Source: Vibrio gallaecicus
Lineage (GTDB): Bacteria > Pseudomonadota > Gammaproteobacteria > Enterobacterales > Vibrionaceae
Assembly (NCBI RefSeq): GCF_024347495.1
Contig: NZ_AP025491.1
Location: 186,001 to 250,000, forward strand
Direction: 5' to 3'
Length of the DNA: 64,000 nucleotides
Shown: one piece after another, positions 41,333-49,771 of the stretch
Position numbering within the stretch: the stretch's first letter is position 1
How the letters are laid out: each line of letters begins with the position of its first letter
Translations under genes and position numbers: made by a program
Notes under the pieces: model-generated
What the model was told of the DNA's origin: nothing
Seen by the model: the letters and a program-made list of their open reading frames with translations, nothing else
The model's database searches: none

Positions 41333-42715
41333 ATGATTCTAACTCAAGGCCCTCAATTTAATGGAAAAGCGTCTAAGCGTTTACACGTGATGGCGAAGCC
41401 GATTGGAGCGGCTTGTAATATTGATTGCACCTACTGCTATTACTTAAGCAAACAAGATCTTCTTGAGTATAAAAAAGGTTGCTCACCAAGAATGGATGAC
41501 GAAACACTAGAGACGTATATTCGCCAATACATCGAAGGTCAAAATACACCAGAAATCATTTTCTCATGGCAAGGTGGTGAACCAACCATGCTTGGTTTAG
41601 AGTATTTTGAAAAAATTGTATTACTCCAAAAAAAATACCAACCCTCAGGCATCAAGATTTCTAACGACCTTCAAACAAATGGCACATTGCTCAATGACGA
41701 ATGGTGTGAATTCCTTGCGACAAATAGTTTTCTTGTTGGGCTGAGTATTGATGGTCCTGAGCTTTTACATAACACCTACCGAACTAACAAAGCGGGTCGC
41801 GGCACATTTAACCAAGTGATGCAAGCTGTCGAGTTGCTTCATAAACATAGCGTGAAATTTGCCACGCTAACTTGCGTGAACAATTTAACCAGCCAAAACC
41901 CGCTTGAGGTTTATCGCTTCCTACGTGATGTGGTGAAGTCACCTCAAATGCAGTTCATCCCGATTGTGGAACAAAAAACCTTTAGAACGGATGCGCCTCA
42001 AATTGTTGGTGAAGGACAAACTGGGCAGACTAACGAACAGTTACGCCAAGGTGATAAACGTTTAATTCCAGGTCATAAAGATTCGGTGGTGGAGTCTTGG
42101 TGCGTGTCAGATGAAGCGTGGGGCAACTTCCTAATTGCTGTGTTTGATGAGTGGGCGCGACACGATATTGGCAAAGTATTTGTGCAGTATTTTGAAGCCA
42201 GTATTGAAACTTGGATGGGTCGTCAGAACCCATTATGTACCTTAGGTGAAGTATGTGGCAAAGGCTTAGCAATGGAGCCAACAGGCGATGTGTTTGCTTG
42301 TGACCACTATGTTTACCCTGAATTCAAAATTGGCAATATCAATCAACGCAGTTTGGATGACATGGCGTTTGACAAAAAGCAGCAAGAATTCGGGTTTGCC
42401 AAATCACGTAGCCTAACCAGTCAGTGCCAAAAGTGTGAATACCGCTTTGCTTGTCATGGTGAATGCCCGAAAAATCGATTCATTCGCACCAGAGATGGTG
42501 AGCTAGGGCTTAATTATTTGTGTGCGGGTTGGAAGAAGTTTTTCAGCCATGCTGATCGCTCAATTGCTTATATCTTAAGAGCGATGAAGCACCCTGTTAA
42601 ACACGGTAAGTACAGCGATTCTGAACTGCAAGCTGCGCGTGAAAAGGCGATAGCTGAAAGAGCATCACTTGCGCAGAATACAAGCACAGCTCCTGCTTAC
42701 CCTACAAAATTTTAG
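41333..42715 (+). CDS. Anaerobic sulfatase-maturating enzyme (radical SAM, SPASM)
   Basis: The 460-residue cytoplasmic protein has the radical-SAM cluster CX3CX2C (C28, C32, C35: CNIDCTYC) after HVMAKPIGAACN, which is typical of anSME. The GGEP motif is SWQGGEPTMLG. The C-terminal SPASM region carries auxiliary-cluster cysteines at C302 and C308 (CTLGEVC), near 322, at 365, 368, 374 and 378 (CQKCEYRFACHGEC), and about 398. It converts the active-site Cys or Ser of sulfatases into formylglycine before export. The two sulfatases at 23.5-27 kb are the obvious clients. It is followed 12 nt later by the HEAT/TPR gene. Confidence 0.92.
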   Translation: MILTQGPQFNGKASKRLHVMAKPIGAACNIDCTYCYYLSKQDLLEYKKGCSPRMDDETLETYIRQYIEGQNTPEIIFSWQGGEPTMLGLEYFEKIVLLQKKYQPSGIKISNDLQTNGTLLNDEWCEFLATNSFLVGLSIDGPELLHNTYRTNKAGRGTFNQVMQAVELLHKHSVKFATLTCVNNLTSQNPLEVYRFLRDVVKSPQMQFIPIVEQKTFRTDAPQIVGEGQTGQTNEQLRQGDKRLIPGHKDSVVESWCVSDEAWGNFLIAVFDEWARHDIGKVFVQYFEASIETWMGRQNPLCTLGEVCGKGLAMEPTGDVFACDHYVYPEFKIGNINQRSLDDMAFDKKQQEFGFAKSRSLTSQCQKCEYRFACHGECPKNRFIRTRDGELGLNYLCAGWKKFFSHADRSIAYILRAMKHPVKHGKYSDSELQAAREKAIAERASLAQNTSTAPAYPTKF

Positions 42716-42727
42716 GCGGATAACATA

Positions 42728-43807
42728 ATGAAAAAACACATCACACTGAGTTTAGCTGGCTTAATTTGTATGGGATCGTTTAATGCTGCAGCTGACACCG
42801 ATCTGCCCGAGTTAAAGGCTCAAACCTCATCGCCGGTTCAAGTACCAGCTTCGACCCAAGAAAGTATGCCGCAGCAATCGCAGGCTCAACAATTGGCTTA
42901 CCAAGCGCAGGATATGCGAGAAGCGGTTAGTGTCCGATCTGATGCATTAAGACAGCTTGCCCGTTACCCAAACCAAAGTAGTTTAGTTGCTGTTGCTAGG
43001 GGCTTAAAAGACTCATCGGAAGAGATAAGAGAGTCGGCAGTAATAGGTGCAGAACCGTATCAATTTGCTAACCGTTGGAGAATGGTTTCGCCGTTACTCA
43101 AGGATTCGGCTAAAAGCGTTCGGATTACCGCAACCACAAGTTTGATTCGTGATTATGGCAACATGACGGTCGAGCAGAAACAAGCCATTGAAACTCCAGT
43201 TGAAGAGCTTATCGCGTATTTAAAAACTAAGTCAGATTCAGCCACAAGTTTGTTGCTTGCTGATGTTTATCGCTGGCATAAAGAGTGGGATAAAGCCGAA
43301 ACTCTGTATTTATCTTTGCTTAATCCTAAAGATAAAGAAGACGACAGCAGTAATCTAAATGCCCCTCAAATTTGGCTAAGTTATGCCGATAATTTCAGGG
43401 CTCAAGAGCAAGATGAACAAGCACTAAAAGTACTCGATAATGCATTGACCTTATTTGCTGATAATGCAGCACTCTATTATTCAAAGTCTCTCACATTAGT
43501 CAGGTTAGATAATAAAAAACAAGCTGCTGATGCAATTCAAATGGCCGCTGAATTAGAACCAAAAAATAGCTACTTCTGGTATTTGAACGGAGTACTTCAA
43601 GAGTCATTTGATATCGAAAAATCTACACAATCATTTGAACAAGCCTATCTAATCTCGGGCGCTCCAGAGCAGTTGTATGCGGTGTGTGATATCTACACTC
43701 GCTATAGCCATCCTAAAACTGATGAATGTTTAGCCGAACTTGAAAAAGTAGCGCCTCCATTCGTCATTCAACAGTTAAAAGAGCAAAAGCCACAAGTTCA
43801 AAGCTAA
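42728..43807 (+). CDS. Periplasmic HEAT/TPR protein related to the cytochrome C-terminal half
   Basis: The 359-residue precursor (signal about 1-22, ending AAAD) has HEAT-like helices (RSDALRQLARYPNQSSLVAV; ANRWRMVSPLLKDSAKSVRI) followed by TPR units. Its end, SGAPEQLYAVCDIYTRYSHP...APPFVIQQLKEQ, closely parallels the end of the octaheme cytochrome at 27265. It is thus a haem-less paralogue of that module. It starts 12 nt after the maturase stop behind GGCGGAT, so it is co-expressed with it. It probably acts as an adaptor in the same envelope complex. A 20-bp tandem duplication includes its stop codon. Confidence 0.82.
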   Translation: MKKHITLSLAGLICMGSFNAAADTDLPELKAQTSSPVQVPASTQESMPQQSQAQQLAYQAQDMREAVSVRSDALRQLARYPNQSSLVAVARGLKDSSEEIRESAVIGAEPYQFANRWRMVSPLLKDSAKSVRITATTSLIRDYGNMTVEQKQAIETPVEELIAYLKTKSDSATSLLLADVYRWHKEWDKAETLYLSLLNPKDKEDDSSNLNAPQIWLSYADNFRAQEQDEQALKVLDNALTLFADNAALYYSKSLTLVRLDNKKQAADAIQMAAELEPKNSYFWYLNGVLQESFDIEKSTQSFEQAYLISGAPEQLYAVCDIYTRYSHPKTDECLAELEKVAPPFVIQQLKEQKPQVQS

Positions 43808-43827
43808 AGCTACAAGCTCAAAGCTAA
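43788..43827. repeat. 20-bp tandem duplication ending in the stop codon
   Basis: The unit at 43788-43807 ends exactly with the gene's TAA and is repeated at 43808-43827 with 18 of 20 bases identical. Both share CAAAGCTAA. Confidence 0.92.
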
Positions 43828-43981
43828 ATCTCCTAGTTAACGACTATTCAGACTAGCTTGTCTGCAGCAAATAATCAGCCTGTAGTCAGTGTTTTAGCCG
43901 GTAGTAAGCGGGTTTAGCACATTCTTGGCTGGAACCGTAATGCTCAGAAGGTGAACTGGCTGGAATATTCAGAGTCATTGT

Positions 43982-44025
43982 TTTACTTACCTTAACTCAT
44001 TGGTTTATTTACCTTAGGTCATGTT
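43982..44025. repeat. 22-bp degenerate tandem repeat upstream of the FadL-type gene
   Basis: Units at 43982 and 44004 share TTTA.TTACCTTA...CAT with a 22-bp period. They lie about 65-110 nt before the FadL-type start and could be regulatory or simply a slippage product. The rest of the 43808-44091 gap shows no gene. Confidence 0.6.
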
Positions 44026-44091
44026 TAGAACACAAGGAAAGTACACCGATACACGGCTTAATTTTTATTATTTCGAAAAGCGGAAACAGTA

Positions 44092-45252
44092 ATGAACGCA
44101 AGATTTTCTATTTTATCCCTTTCTTTAACTGCAGCATTTTCTGTAAACGCGAGTGGTATTTTCTTACAAGAAGCCGTCATTGCCAATGCAGGAACCGCTG
44201 GAGCTGGTGATGGGGTTTACACTCAGTCTGCTGCTGCAATGTGGGTGAACCCTGCCACTATGTCCCATATGGGCAATAGTTTGACCACGTTTAATACGTT
44301 AGCGTTTGATATCGAGATGAAGTATCAAGATAGCGCTAATGATAATGGTGAAGCCAGTACATTCATGCCTTCTGCAGGCGCGTTTCATGCGCATCAGGTA
44401 AGCGATAAAGTGCATCTAGGGTTGGCATTAGGGGCGGTGGGCGGTTCAAGCTTAAGCTACGGGACTGATTGGGCTGGAGGAGGTCTTTTAGACAGTATTA
44501 CTCTAACTGCGATGCAGTTGAACCCTAGCTTGAGTTACCAGCTTAGCGAGCAGTGGTCTTTTGGCGCTGGGGCGCAAATCAGTTGGGCGGCATTGGAGCA
44601 ATCAACGGACTTAGTAACAGCAAAGCAAGATACTGATTGGGCATATGGTTTCAATCTAGGCATGATGTATCGACATAATGAGACATGGTCGGTGGGGGCG
44701 AGTTATCGCTCTAAGCTAGAACATGATTTTAAAATGAAGGTCAAAACCAGTTTGCCGACTTCAGTTTTAAATAACCTAAAAACGGACATTATCGTTCCAG
44801 AGATTGTTGATATCAGCGGCAGCTATGCTTACACAGAACGCCTTAATTTACTGGCAAGTGTACAGTTTCATCGTTGGAGTCAATGGGATGCAACGAACCT
44901 TGACCTAGAATCAAGTATAGGCTCGGGTGTGGGTGCTGAGATTGAAAGAGATTGGGACGACGTGTGGAAATTTGCCTTAGGGGCGGACTATGTCCTGAAT
45001 TCAGATTGGCGCTTAAAAGCGGGCGTATCATACGAGACATCACCACAAGATGATCCAAGCAAGCAATGGGTCGACTTACCTGTAGGTGAGCAATATCGTT
45101 ATTCGGTTGGTGCTTCAACTCAATGGGATCACATCACAGTAGACATGTTTTACGAGTATGCAGACCTTGGTTCTGTTGATATGAATAGGCGGGGAGTCGA
45201 TGGTAGCTTTGACGGCAGAATCCATTTTGTCGGCATGAGCTTCAGCTTTTAG
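44092..45252 (+). CDS. FadL-family outer-membrane hydrophobic-compound channel
   Basis: The 386-residue precursor has a signal peptide (about 1-20) and the FadL/TodX N-terminal hatch: SGIFLQEAVIANAGTAGAGD and QSAAAMWVNPATMS. Beta strands follow, ending HFVGMSFSF with the C-terminal Phe required for barrel assembly. FadL proteins pass long-chain fatty acids or other hydrophobic molecules laterally into the outer membrane. Its position after the sulfatase-maturation genes suggests uptake of a hydrophobic sulfated compound or of its desulfated product. That is inference. A strong terminator follows. Confidence 0.9.
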   Translation: MNARFSILSLSLTAAFSVNASGIFLQEAVIANAGTAGAGDGVYTQSAAAMWVNPATMSHMGNSLTTFNTLAFDIEMKYQDSANDNGEASTFMPSAGAFHAHQVSDKVHLGLALGAVGGSSLSYGTDWAGGGLLDSITLTAMQLNPSLSYQLSEQWSFGAGAQISWAALEQSTDLVTAKQDTDWAYGFNLGMMYRHNETWSVGASYRSKLEHDFKMKVKTSLPTSVLNNLKTDIIVPEIVDISGSYAYTERLNLLASVQFHRWSQWDATNLDLESSIGSGVGAEIERDWDDVWKFALGADYVLNSDWRLKAGVSYETSPQDDPSKQWVDLPVGEQYRYSVGASTQWDHITVDMFYEYADLGSVDMNRRGVDGSFDGRIHFVGMSFSF

Positions 45253-45302
45253 TATTGTTTTGCTCCCAAGTCTGATCCGTTTTTAGTCTGGATTAAGTAT
45301 TT

Positions 45303-45340
45303 AAATGCACTTTCCACCGTTGGCGGAGAGTGCATTTTTT
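45303..45340 (+). terminator. Strong Rho-independent terminator after the FadL-type gene
   Basis: AAATGCACT (45303-45311) pairs with AGTGCATTT (45329-45337), extended inward by TCC/GGA and CC/GG. A T tract runs to 45340 and touches the stop of the convergent cyclase gene. Confidence 0.93.
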
Positions 45341-46904
45341 AGTCTGTGTGCTTTGTTCTGCGTATTAAAGGTGTTTGATCTTCAATACAGTGGTGAACCG
45401 GAGAATCTAACGTTGATGAAAGAGCTTTTGAGTAAGCCAGTACCGCGCCATTACTTTTGGCCTCGTACATTGCAACGTCGGCATTATGTAAGGTCCGTTC
45501 AATCGACATTCCTGAAAGCGATTGATAGTGATCGACACCTATACTGGTAGAACTCGAAAAGTGATTGTTTAGATAGCAAATAGGTGTGGTTACCGCTTCT
45601 TGGATTTCTTTGGCTAAGCTTTCTGTTTTGAGTATGTCAAACCTGCCTTCAAGAAGAATCACAAATTCATCACCACCGAGTCGAAACAACTTTTGTGTTT
45701 TGTTAGTCAATAATTCACTTAATTTTTTGGCGACTTCTATGAGCAATTGGTCACCTGCTGCATGTCCATAGGTGTCATTAATTTTCTTGAAACCATTTAA
45801 ATCAAGCATCATGACAGTGAGCTCATCAATCGAGTTCTTTTTGCAGCCTTGAATATACTGGTTGAAACAGTATCGGTTTGAAATTCGAGTAAGAGAGTCG
45901 GTTAATAAAAGGATCTCAGCCTCTTGTTTAGCCAAAATAAAATCTGTTATTTCGAGTGCGGAACATTCAATTTCACCATTGATTACTTCACTGCGATTGA
46001 TCTTATAATAACGCTTTTCATTATTAATGAGCAGAGAGTATTCAAAACTCTCAGTTGACGGGCAATTGATTAAACCATTGATGAATAGCTTTAGTTCAGC
46101 GCTAATACTTTTTCGAGGGATCAGATAAAATATTTCTGTAAACTTGCTGTTAGAACGTAAAACTCTTCCAGTTTCAATATCAATTACGAAAAGACTTACT
46201 TGGGTAATATTGTAAGTTCTGGAGTGCTTCTCTTCGCTTAACTTTAACTGAGTTATCGAGTCTTTTAGCTTGATTCTCATGGTTTCTAATGACTTGAATA
46301 TCGTCGTTATTTCTAAGAACTTTGAGTCAGTTTTAGAAGGGGTATAGTAGTCACCATTCGCTATTTGAAATGCAAATTTTTGTAATTGGCTAAATGGTGT
46401 TTTAAGGGCGCCTAATATAATACGGTTGAAGACGAGTGAAACAGATAACAGGAGTATTACCAAAATGGCAATGCGCGGGACAATCGTTGTTATGATCCCA
46501 TTTTTAAACGCGTTGTTATCTTTTACTACGGTAAGAGTACCCACCTGCTGTTGGTGAATATCGGAGATTGGGTACGTTATGACTTCTGTATGTTGAGATT
46601 CTATTTGGTCATTAATCACTTCAGCCATTGTCATTGCGTAAAGCATAGACTCGAGCTTTACCGACACAACGTAATCCAACTGAGAAATTTGTGTAGTGAC
46701 GAGCTCAGCAGCAAGAAGGTCGAATTGAGCTAGTGCTTTTTTTGAATCTAGAATCTGCTGCGAAACGACTCGCTCATACAGTTTACTTTTTACTTCATGT
46801 TCAATATAAAGATCTTTAGCGATGTCTAAGCCACCAAAGACAACGATTGGAATCATAGTCAATAGTAAGTAAACGGAGATAACGTAAGAAGATAGTTTTT
46901 TCAT
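45339..46904 (-). CDS. Membrane diguanylate cyclase (GGDEF) coupled to a BMP-type binding protein
   Basis: The start is set at ATG 46904 (MKKLSSYVIS...), 5 nt after the upstream stop; a TTG six codons earlier is possible. The 521-residue protein has two transmembrane helices (about 7-27 and 147-167) around a periplasmic sensor and a HAMP-like stretch. A PAS-like region (about 235-325) follows, then GGDEF with intact signature at 410-414 and no RXXD site before it. Its role is c-di-GMP synthesis controlled by a periplasmic input. The neighbouring solute-binding protein is the probable input partner. Confidence 0.9.
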   Translation of the reverse strand: MKKLSSYVISVYLLLTMIPIVVFGGLDIAKDLYIEHEVKSKLYERVVSQQILDSKKALAQFDLLAAELVTTQISQLDYVVSVKLESMLYAMTMAEVINDQIESQHTEVITYPISDIHQQQVGTLTVVKDNNAFKNGIITTIVPRIAILVILLLSVSLVFNRIILGALKTPFSQLQKFAFQIANGDYYTPSKTDSKFLEITTIFKSLETMRIKLKDSITQLKLSEEKHSRTYNITQVSLFVIDIETGRVLRSNSKFTEIFYLIPRKSISAELKLFINGLINCPSTESFEYSLLINNEKRYYKINRSEVINGEIECSALEITDFILAKQEAEILLLTDSLTRISNRYCFNQYIQGCKKNSIDELTVMMLDLNGFKKINDTYGHAAGDQLLIEVAKKLSELLTNKTQKLFRLGGDEFVILLEGRFDILKTESLAKEIQEAVTTPICYLNNHFSSSTSIGVDHYQSLSGMSIERTLHNADVAMYEAKSNGAVLAYSKALSSTLDSPVHHCIEDQTPLIRRTKHTD

Positions 46905-46909
46905 ATGAT

Positions 46910-47980
46910 TTAACTTTGACAATTTTGCGCAATTCTCTGAGAAATAGCGTTATTTTTGCCTTTTAGCTCGATAATTAATTTGTCTACGATTTTTTTATCT
47001 TCAGGGCTAAGCTTTGGTGTGTTTGGATTAACTATTACGTTAATGACACCTTGCTTGATACCAAAATGTTTTCTGTTCCCGTTCCAGATTTCATTTTTAA
47101 GCTGCATAAGGGCTGCAAATACTGCTATATCGACTTTCTTCTCCAATGAAGCTAATGACGTGTGCGGATACTTGTCCGAATAATTATAATCCACGCCAAA
47201 ACTGTAACTAGGCTGACCGTTTTCAGTTCTCTCTTTCACGGCATCCATTACCCCTACGCTAGAATACCCAGCAGCAGGGTAAATAATATCAATCCCGCTA
47301 TTTAGCATGTCCACACTCATTGAATGAGCCGTATGTGTATCACTCCACGAAAGTGCACCATTGTTAATATATTGTGTACTCAAAATGACCCTAGGGTTTG
47401 AATCTTTTATGCCCAGTTCAAAACCACATTTAAAGTTATTGATCACTGGTATGTCTAAACCTCCAATGAAACCAACTTTATTGGACTCGGTTTTCATGCC
47501 TGCAAGGTAACCTATAACGTAGCTTCCTTCAGCATGGTTAAAGGTTAATCCCAGTATATTTGGAACATGATAAGAAATATCAAGTGAAATGAATCGAGTA
47601 GAAGGATGCTGACGTGCAATGCGACCAAATGAATTAATGGTATTGGAATCTTGAACAATGATTGGGCTATACCCTTCAGAAGCCGCTTTATTAAGTTCTT
47701 CTACATAAAGAGCATTATCTCTTTCTATTCGTATTCTTTTAACGGTGACACCCGTTTGTTCTTCAAACCTTGAGATACCATTGTTTATTAACTGCGAATA
47801 AGAACCTTTGTAGAGTTCGGCAGGAAATAACACTAAAGGCTTGAATGCTTGAGTGGTGGCTAAGGCTGTTGGAGATGCGACTAAAGCGGATATTAAGATG
47901 GTAGGTAGTCGTCTATTTGGAGGACTTTTACATAACCTGTTGACCAATTTTTGAAGTTTTAAAATACCATCTGATTTCAT
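46910..47980 (-). CDS. BMP-family periplasmic binding protein
   Basis: The 356-residue precursor has a longer N-region and signal core (about 25-45, ending ALATTQA). It is followed by a type 1 periplasmic binding fold of the BMP/PnrA (basic membrane protein) family: YSQLINNGISRFEEQTGV, GYSPIIVQDSNTIN, EGSYVIGYLAGMK, NKVGFIGGLDIPVINNF and IIYPAAGYSSVGV. BMP proteins usually bind nucleosides for ABC uptake. Here no permease is adjacent and the next gene is a diguanylate cyclase 5 nt away. A sensory role is therefore more likely (inference). Confidence 0.87.
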   Translation of the reverse strand: MKSDGILKLQKLVNRLCKSPPNRRLPTILISALVASPTALATTQAFKPLVLFPAELYKGSYSQLINNGISRFEEQTGVTVKRIRIERDNALYVEELNKAASEGYSPIIVQDSNTINSFGRIARQHPSTRFISLDISYHVPNILGLTFNHAEGSYVIGYLAGMKTESNKVGFIGGLDIPVINNFKCGFELGIKDSNPRVILSTQYINNGALSWSDTHTAHSMSVDMLNSGIDIIYPAAGYSSVGVMDAVKERTENGQPSYSFGVDYNYSDKYPHTSLASLEKKVDIAVFAALMQLKNEIWNGNRKHFGIKQGVINVIVNPNTPKLSPEDKKIVDKLIIELKGKNNAISQRIAQNCQS

Positions 47981-48218
47981 TTTATGAGCATCTATTCTTT
48001 ATAGTAATTATTGATAATACTTATTGCCCACTGAAATTATGTAGGGGCATTTATGCCACTAGTTTATTAACACTTGCCAGTTATAACAATGATCTCTGTC
48101 GCATAATTATAATTTACGGGCGCATATATTGCAAAATAATGTGATCTGTATTCTAAGGGTAAGTCTGGATTTAGAAAAGCGTTACGGTGGTGTTTTTTGC
48201 GCTGCACCCGAAATTGTA

Positions 48219-49439
48219 TTATTCCGCTTTGACCGGCTGAATTGTAGTGCCTGATCCCTCAGGCTTTAGTCCCAACTTATTACTGAGTAAAGTCATACTA
48301 ATTGTCGCTATTGCAATGACGGCTGCAATAATAGTGAAGCCATTCTCTATATTGTTTGTGTGTGCGAGAAAAGCAATAAGAACATAACTCAAACTTTGTA
48401 CAGAGGTAGCGAACATGCCAAGCCCACCATCCACACGACCTCTTTGGGATATATCTACCTTGTGGTGCATCCAGTTAGTTCGAGCAATACGAATTAAAGC
48501 ATTAAAGAAACCGAAGCCAAGAGTTAATACCACAATATAGATTGGCTGCATAAAGCTCGCCATTAATATCAACACCACGGTTAATGCCAGCATAGAAAAT
48601 TGCATGATTCTTGGGTGAGAAGCTATATTCAAAATCTTCGCAACAAAAACACCCGTTAATAAAGACCCTAACCCGAAAGCCATGTTATACCAAGCCACCC
48701 AATCACCTGAAACGCTTTGAGCTGCGAACCAAATAGGAACAAGTTTTCCTAAAAATGTGAGAGTTGGGTATGCCAAGCAAGACAGTAAAATGAATGCGTA
48801 AAAAGTAAGGTTTTGACTATAGATAGTTTTACTTTCTTTAAGTTGTTCTATGAAAGCGACGCGTTTCGTAGTTCTGATTTGCTTGCGATAAGGGGTAAAG
48901 TAATAACAGATGGATGCAATACTGGATGCAATTGCCGCAAATAAAGAAAATTCAAACATTCCCCACATTTCAAGTAATACAATGCCTAGCGCACCAGCAC
49001 CAAGCGTTGTGCCTTGCATTACAATTTCCTGATAACTGGAGATTTTAGCGTACTCATTTTTGTCGTAGTTTTCCTGTGTGAAGGCATTATTGGTATGCCA
49101 AGCAACATTACTCGACACCCAAAAAATGAGTTGAGATAAAGCGAGCAGCCACATATTACCTAGGTCTAACGCATAAGCCAGCATGATTAGGGCAGCAGTA
49201 GACGCTTGGACTGCCTGAGCTGAAATTAGAATGAGTTTGCGCGATTGTCTATCAATAATAGTGGCAAAAAATGGTGTGACGATAAATGAGATACTTGTAC
49301 AGACTAGCGCGGTGAGAGCAACAAATGTCCCCATGTTTGGTTCCTTGAGCATTAACCACGGTAACGCCAGCATGAATAACCCTGAGCTTATCCCATCAAA
49401 AAATCGTCCTGTTAAGTATGGTAGTGTTTTATTTTTCAT
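48219..49439 (-). CDS. Major facilitator superfamily transporter
   Basis: ATG 49439 (MKNKTLPYLTGRFFDG...) is chosen because AGGGAAAATA lies just upstream; a TTG five codons earlier precedes that site. The 406-residue protein has about 12 transmembrane helices. It has the MFS loop 2-3 motif region (FFATIIDRQSRKLILISAQA) and a repeat in the second half (GVFVAKILNIASHPRIMQFS). It lies next to a TonB receptor and esterase of siderophore type, so siderophore export or xenosiderophore import is plausible but unproven. A long palindrome upstream is a candidate operator. Confidence 0.85.
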   Translation of the reverse strand: MKNKTLPYLTGRFFDGISSGLFMLALPWLMLKEPNMGTFVALTALVCTSISFIVTPFFATIIDRQSRKLILISAQAVQASTAALIMLAYALDLGNMWLLALSQLIFWVSSNVAWHTNNAFTQENYDKNEYAKISSYQEIVMQGTTLGAGALGIVLLEMWGMFEFSLFAAIASSIASICYYFTPYRKQIRTTKRVAFIEQLKESKTIYSQNLTFYAFILLSCLAYPTLTFLGKLVPIWFAAQSVSGDWVAWYNMAFGLGSLLTGVFVAKILNIASHPRIMQFSMLALTVVLILMASFMQPIYIVVLTLGFGFFNALIRIARTNWMHHKVDISQRGRVDGGLGMFATSVQSLSYVLIAFLAHTNNIENGFTIIAAVIAIATISMTLLSNKLGLKPEGSGTTIQPVKAE

Positions 49440-49490
49440 TATTTTCCCTATCAAATGTGACCAACTGGTTTATCCCTTTTATTTAAAATT

Positions 49491-49525
49491 CACTTTAATA
49501 CTTAAAGTTAACTTTAAGTAAAGTG
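49491..49525. promoter_or_regulatory. 22-bp perfect palindrome with extended arms upstream of the MFS gene
   Basis: Positions 49499-49520 are perfectly self-complementary, built from ACTTAAAG and CTTTAAGT around GTTAAC. Outer CACTTT (49491-49496) and AAAGTG (49520-49525) extend the symmetry with a 2-bp offset. It is centred about 70 nt before the MFS ATG, where an operator or promoter would be expected. The 49440-49771 gap otherwise holds only a terminator. Confidence 0.6.
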
Positions 49526-49618
49526 ATATTTATAGTTTTTGGGAATAGAGGAATACCTCACATCTGACTAATATATTTATCGCGTTTATTTTGATGGAGA
49601 GATAAAGAAGCATGTTAG

Positions 49619-49653
49619 ATAAAAAGGACTGCACGTTTACACGTTCAGTCCTT
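49619..49653 (-). terminator. Rho-independent terminator for the TonB-receptor operon
   Basis: AAGGACTG (49624-49631) pairs with CAGTCCTT (49646-49653), with an inner ACGT/ACGT stem and TTAC loop. On the minus strand TTTTT follows. Confidence 0.88.
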
Positions 49654-49771
49654 ATATTTGGGTAGGTTGCCCTCTATTAAATATCCATTTAGTACCTTTA
49701 AGCTCAGGCGGAAAAATTCAATATCGAGGGTTCAGTTTGGTAATCCTATATTCAAAGACGGGCAGTGAATT

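Noticed and set aside
45305..45550. An 81-codon plus-strand frame after the FadL-type gene
   Set aside because: It begins inside a strong terminator hairpin and runs antisense through the conserved GGDEF region of the cyclase gene.
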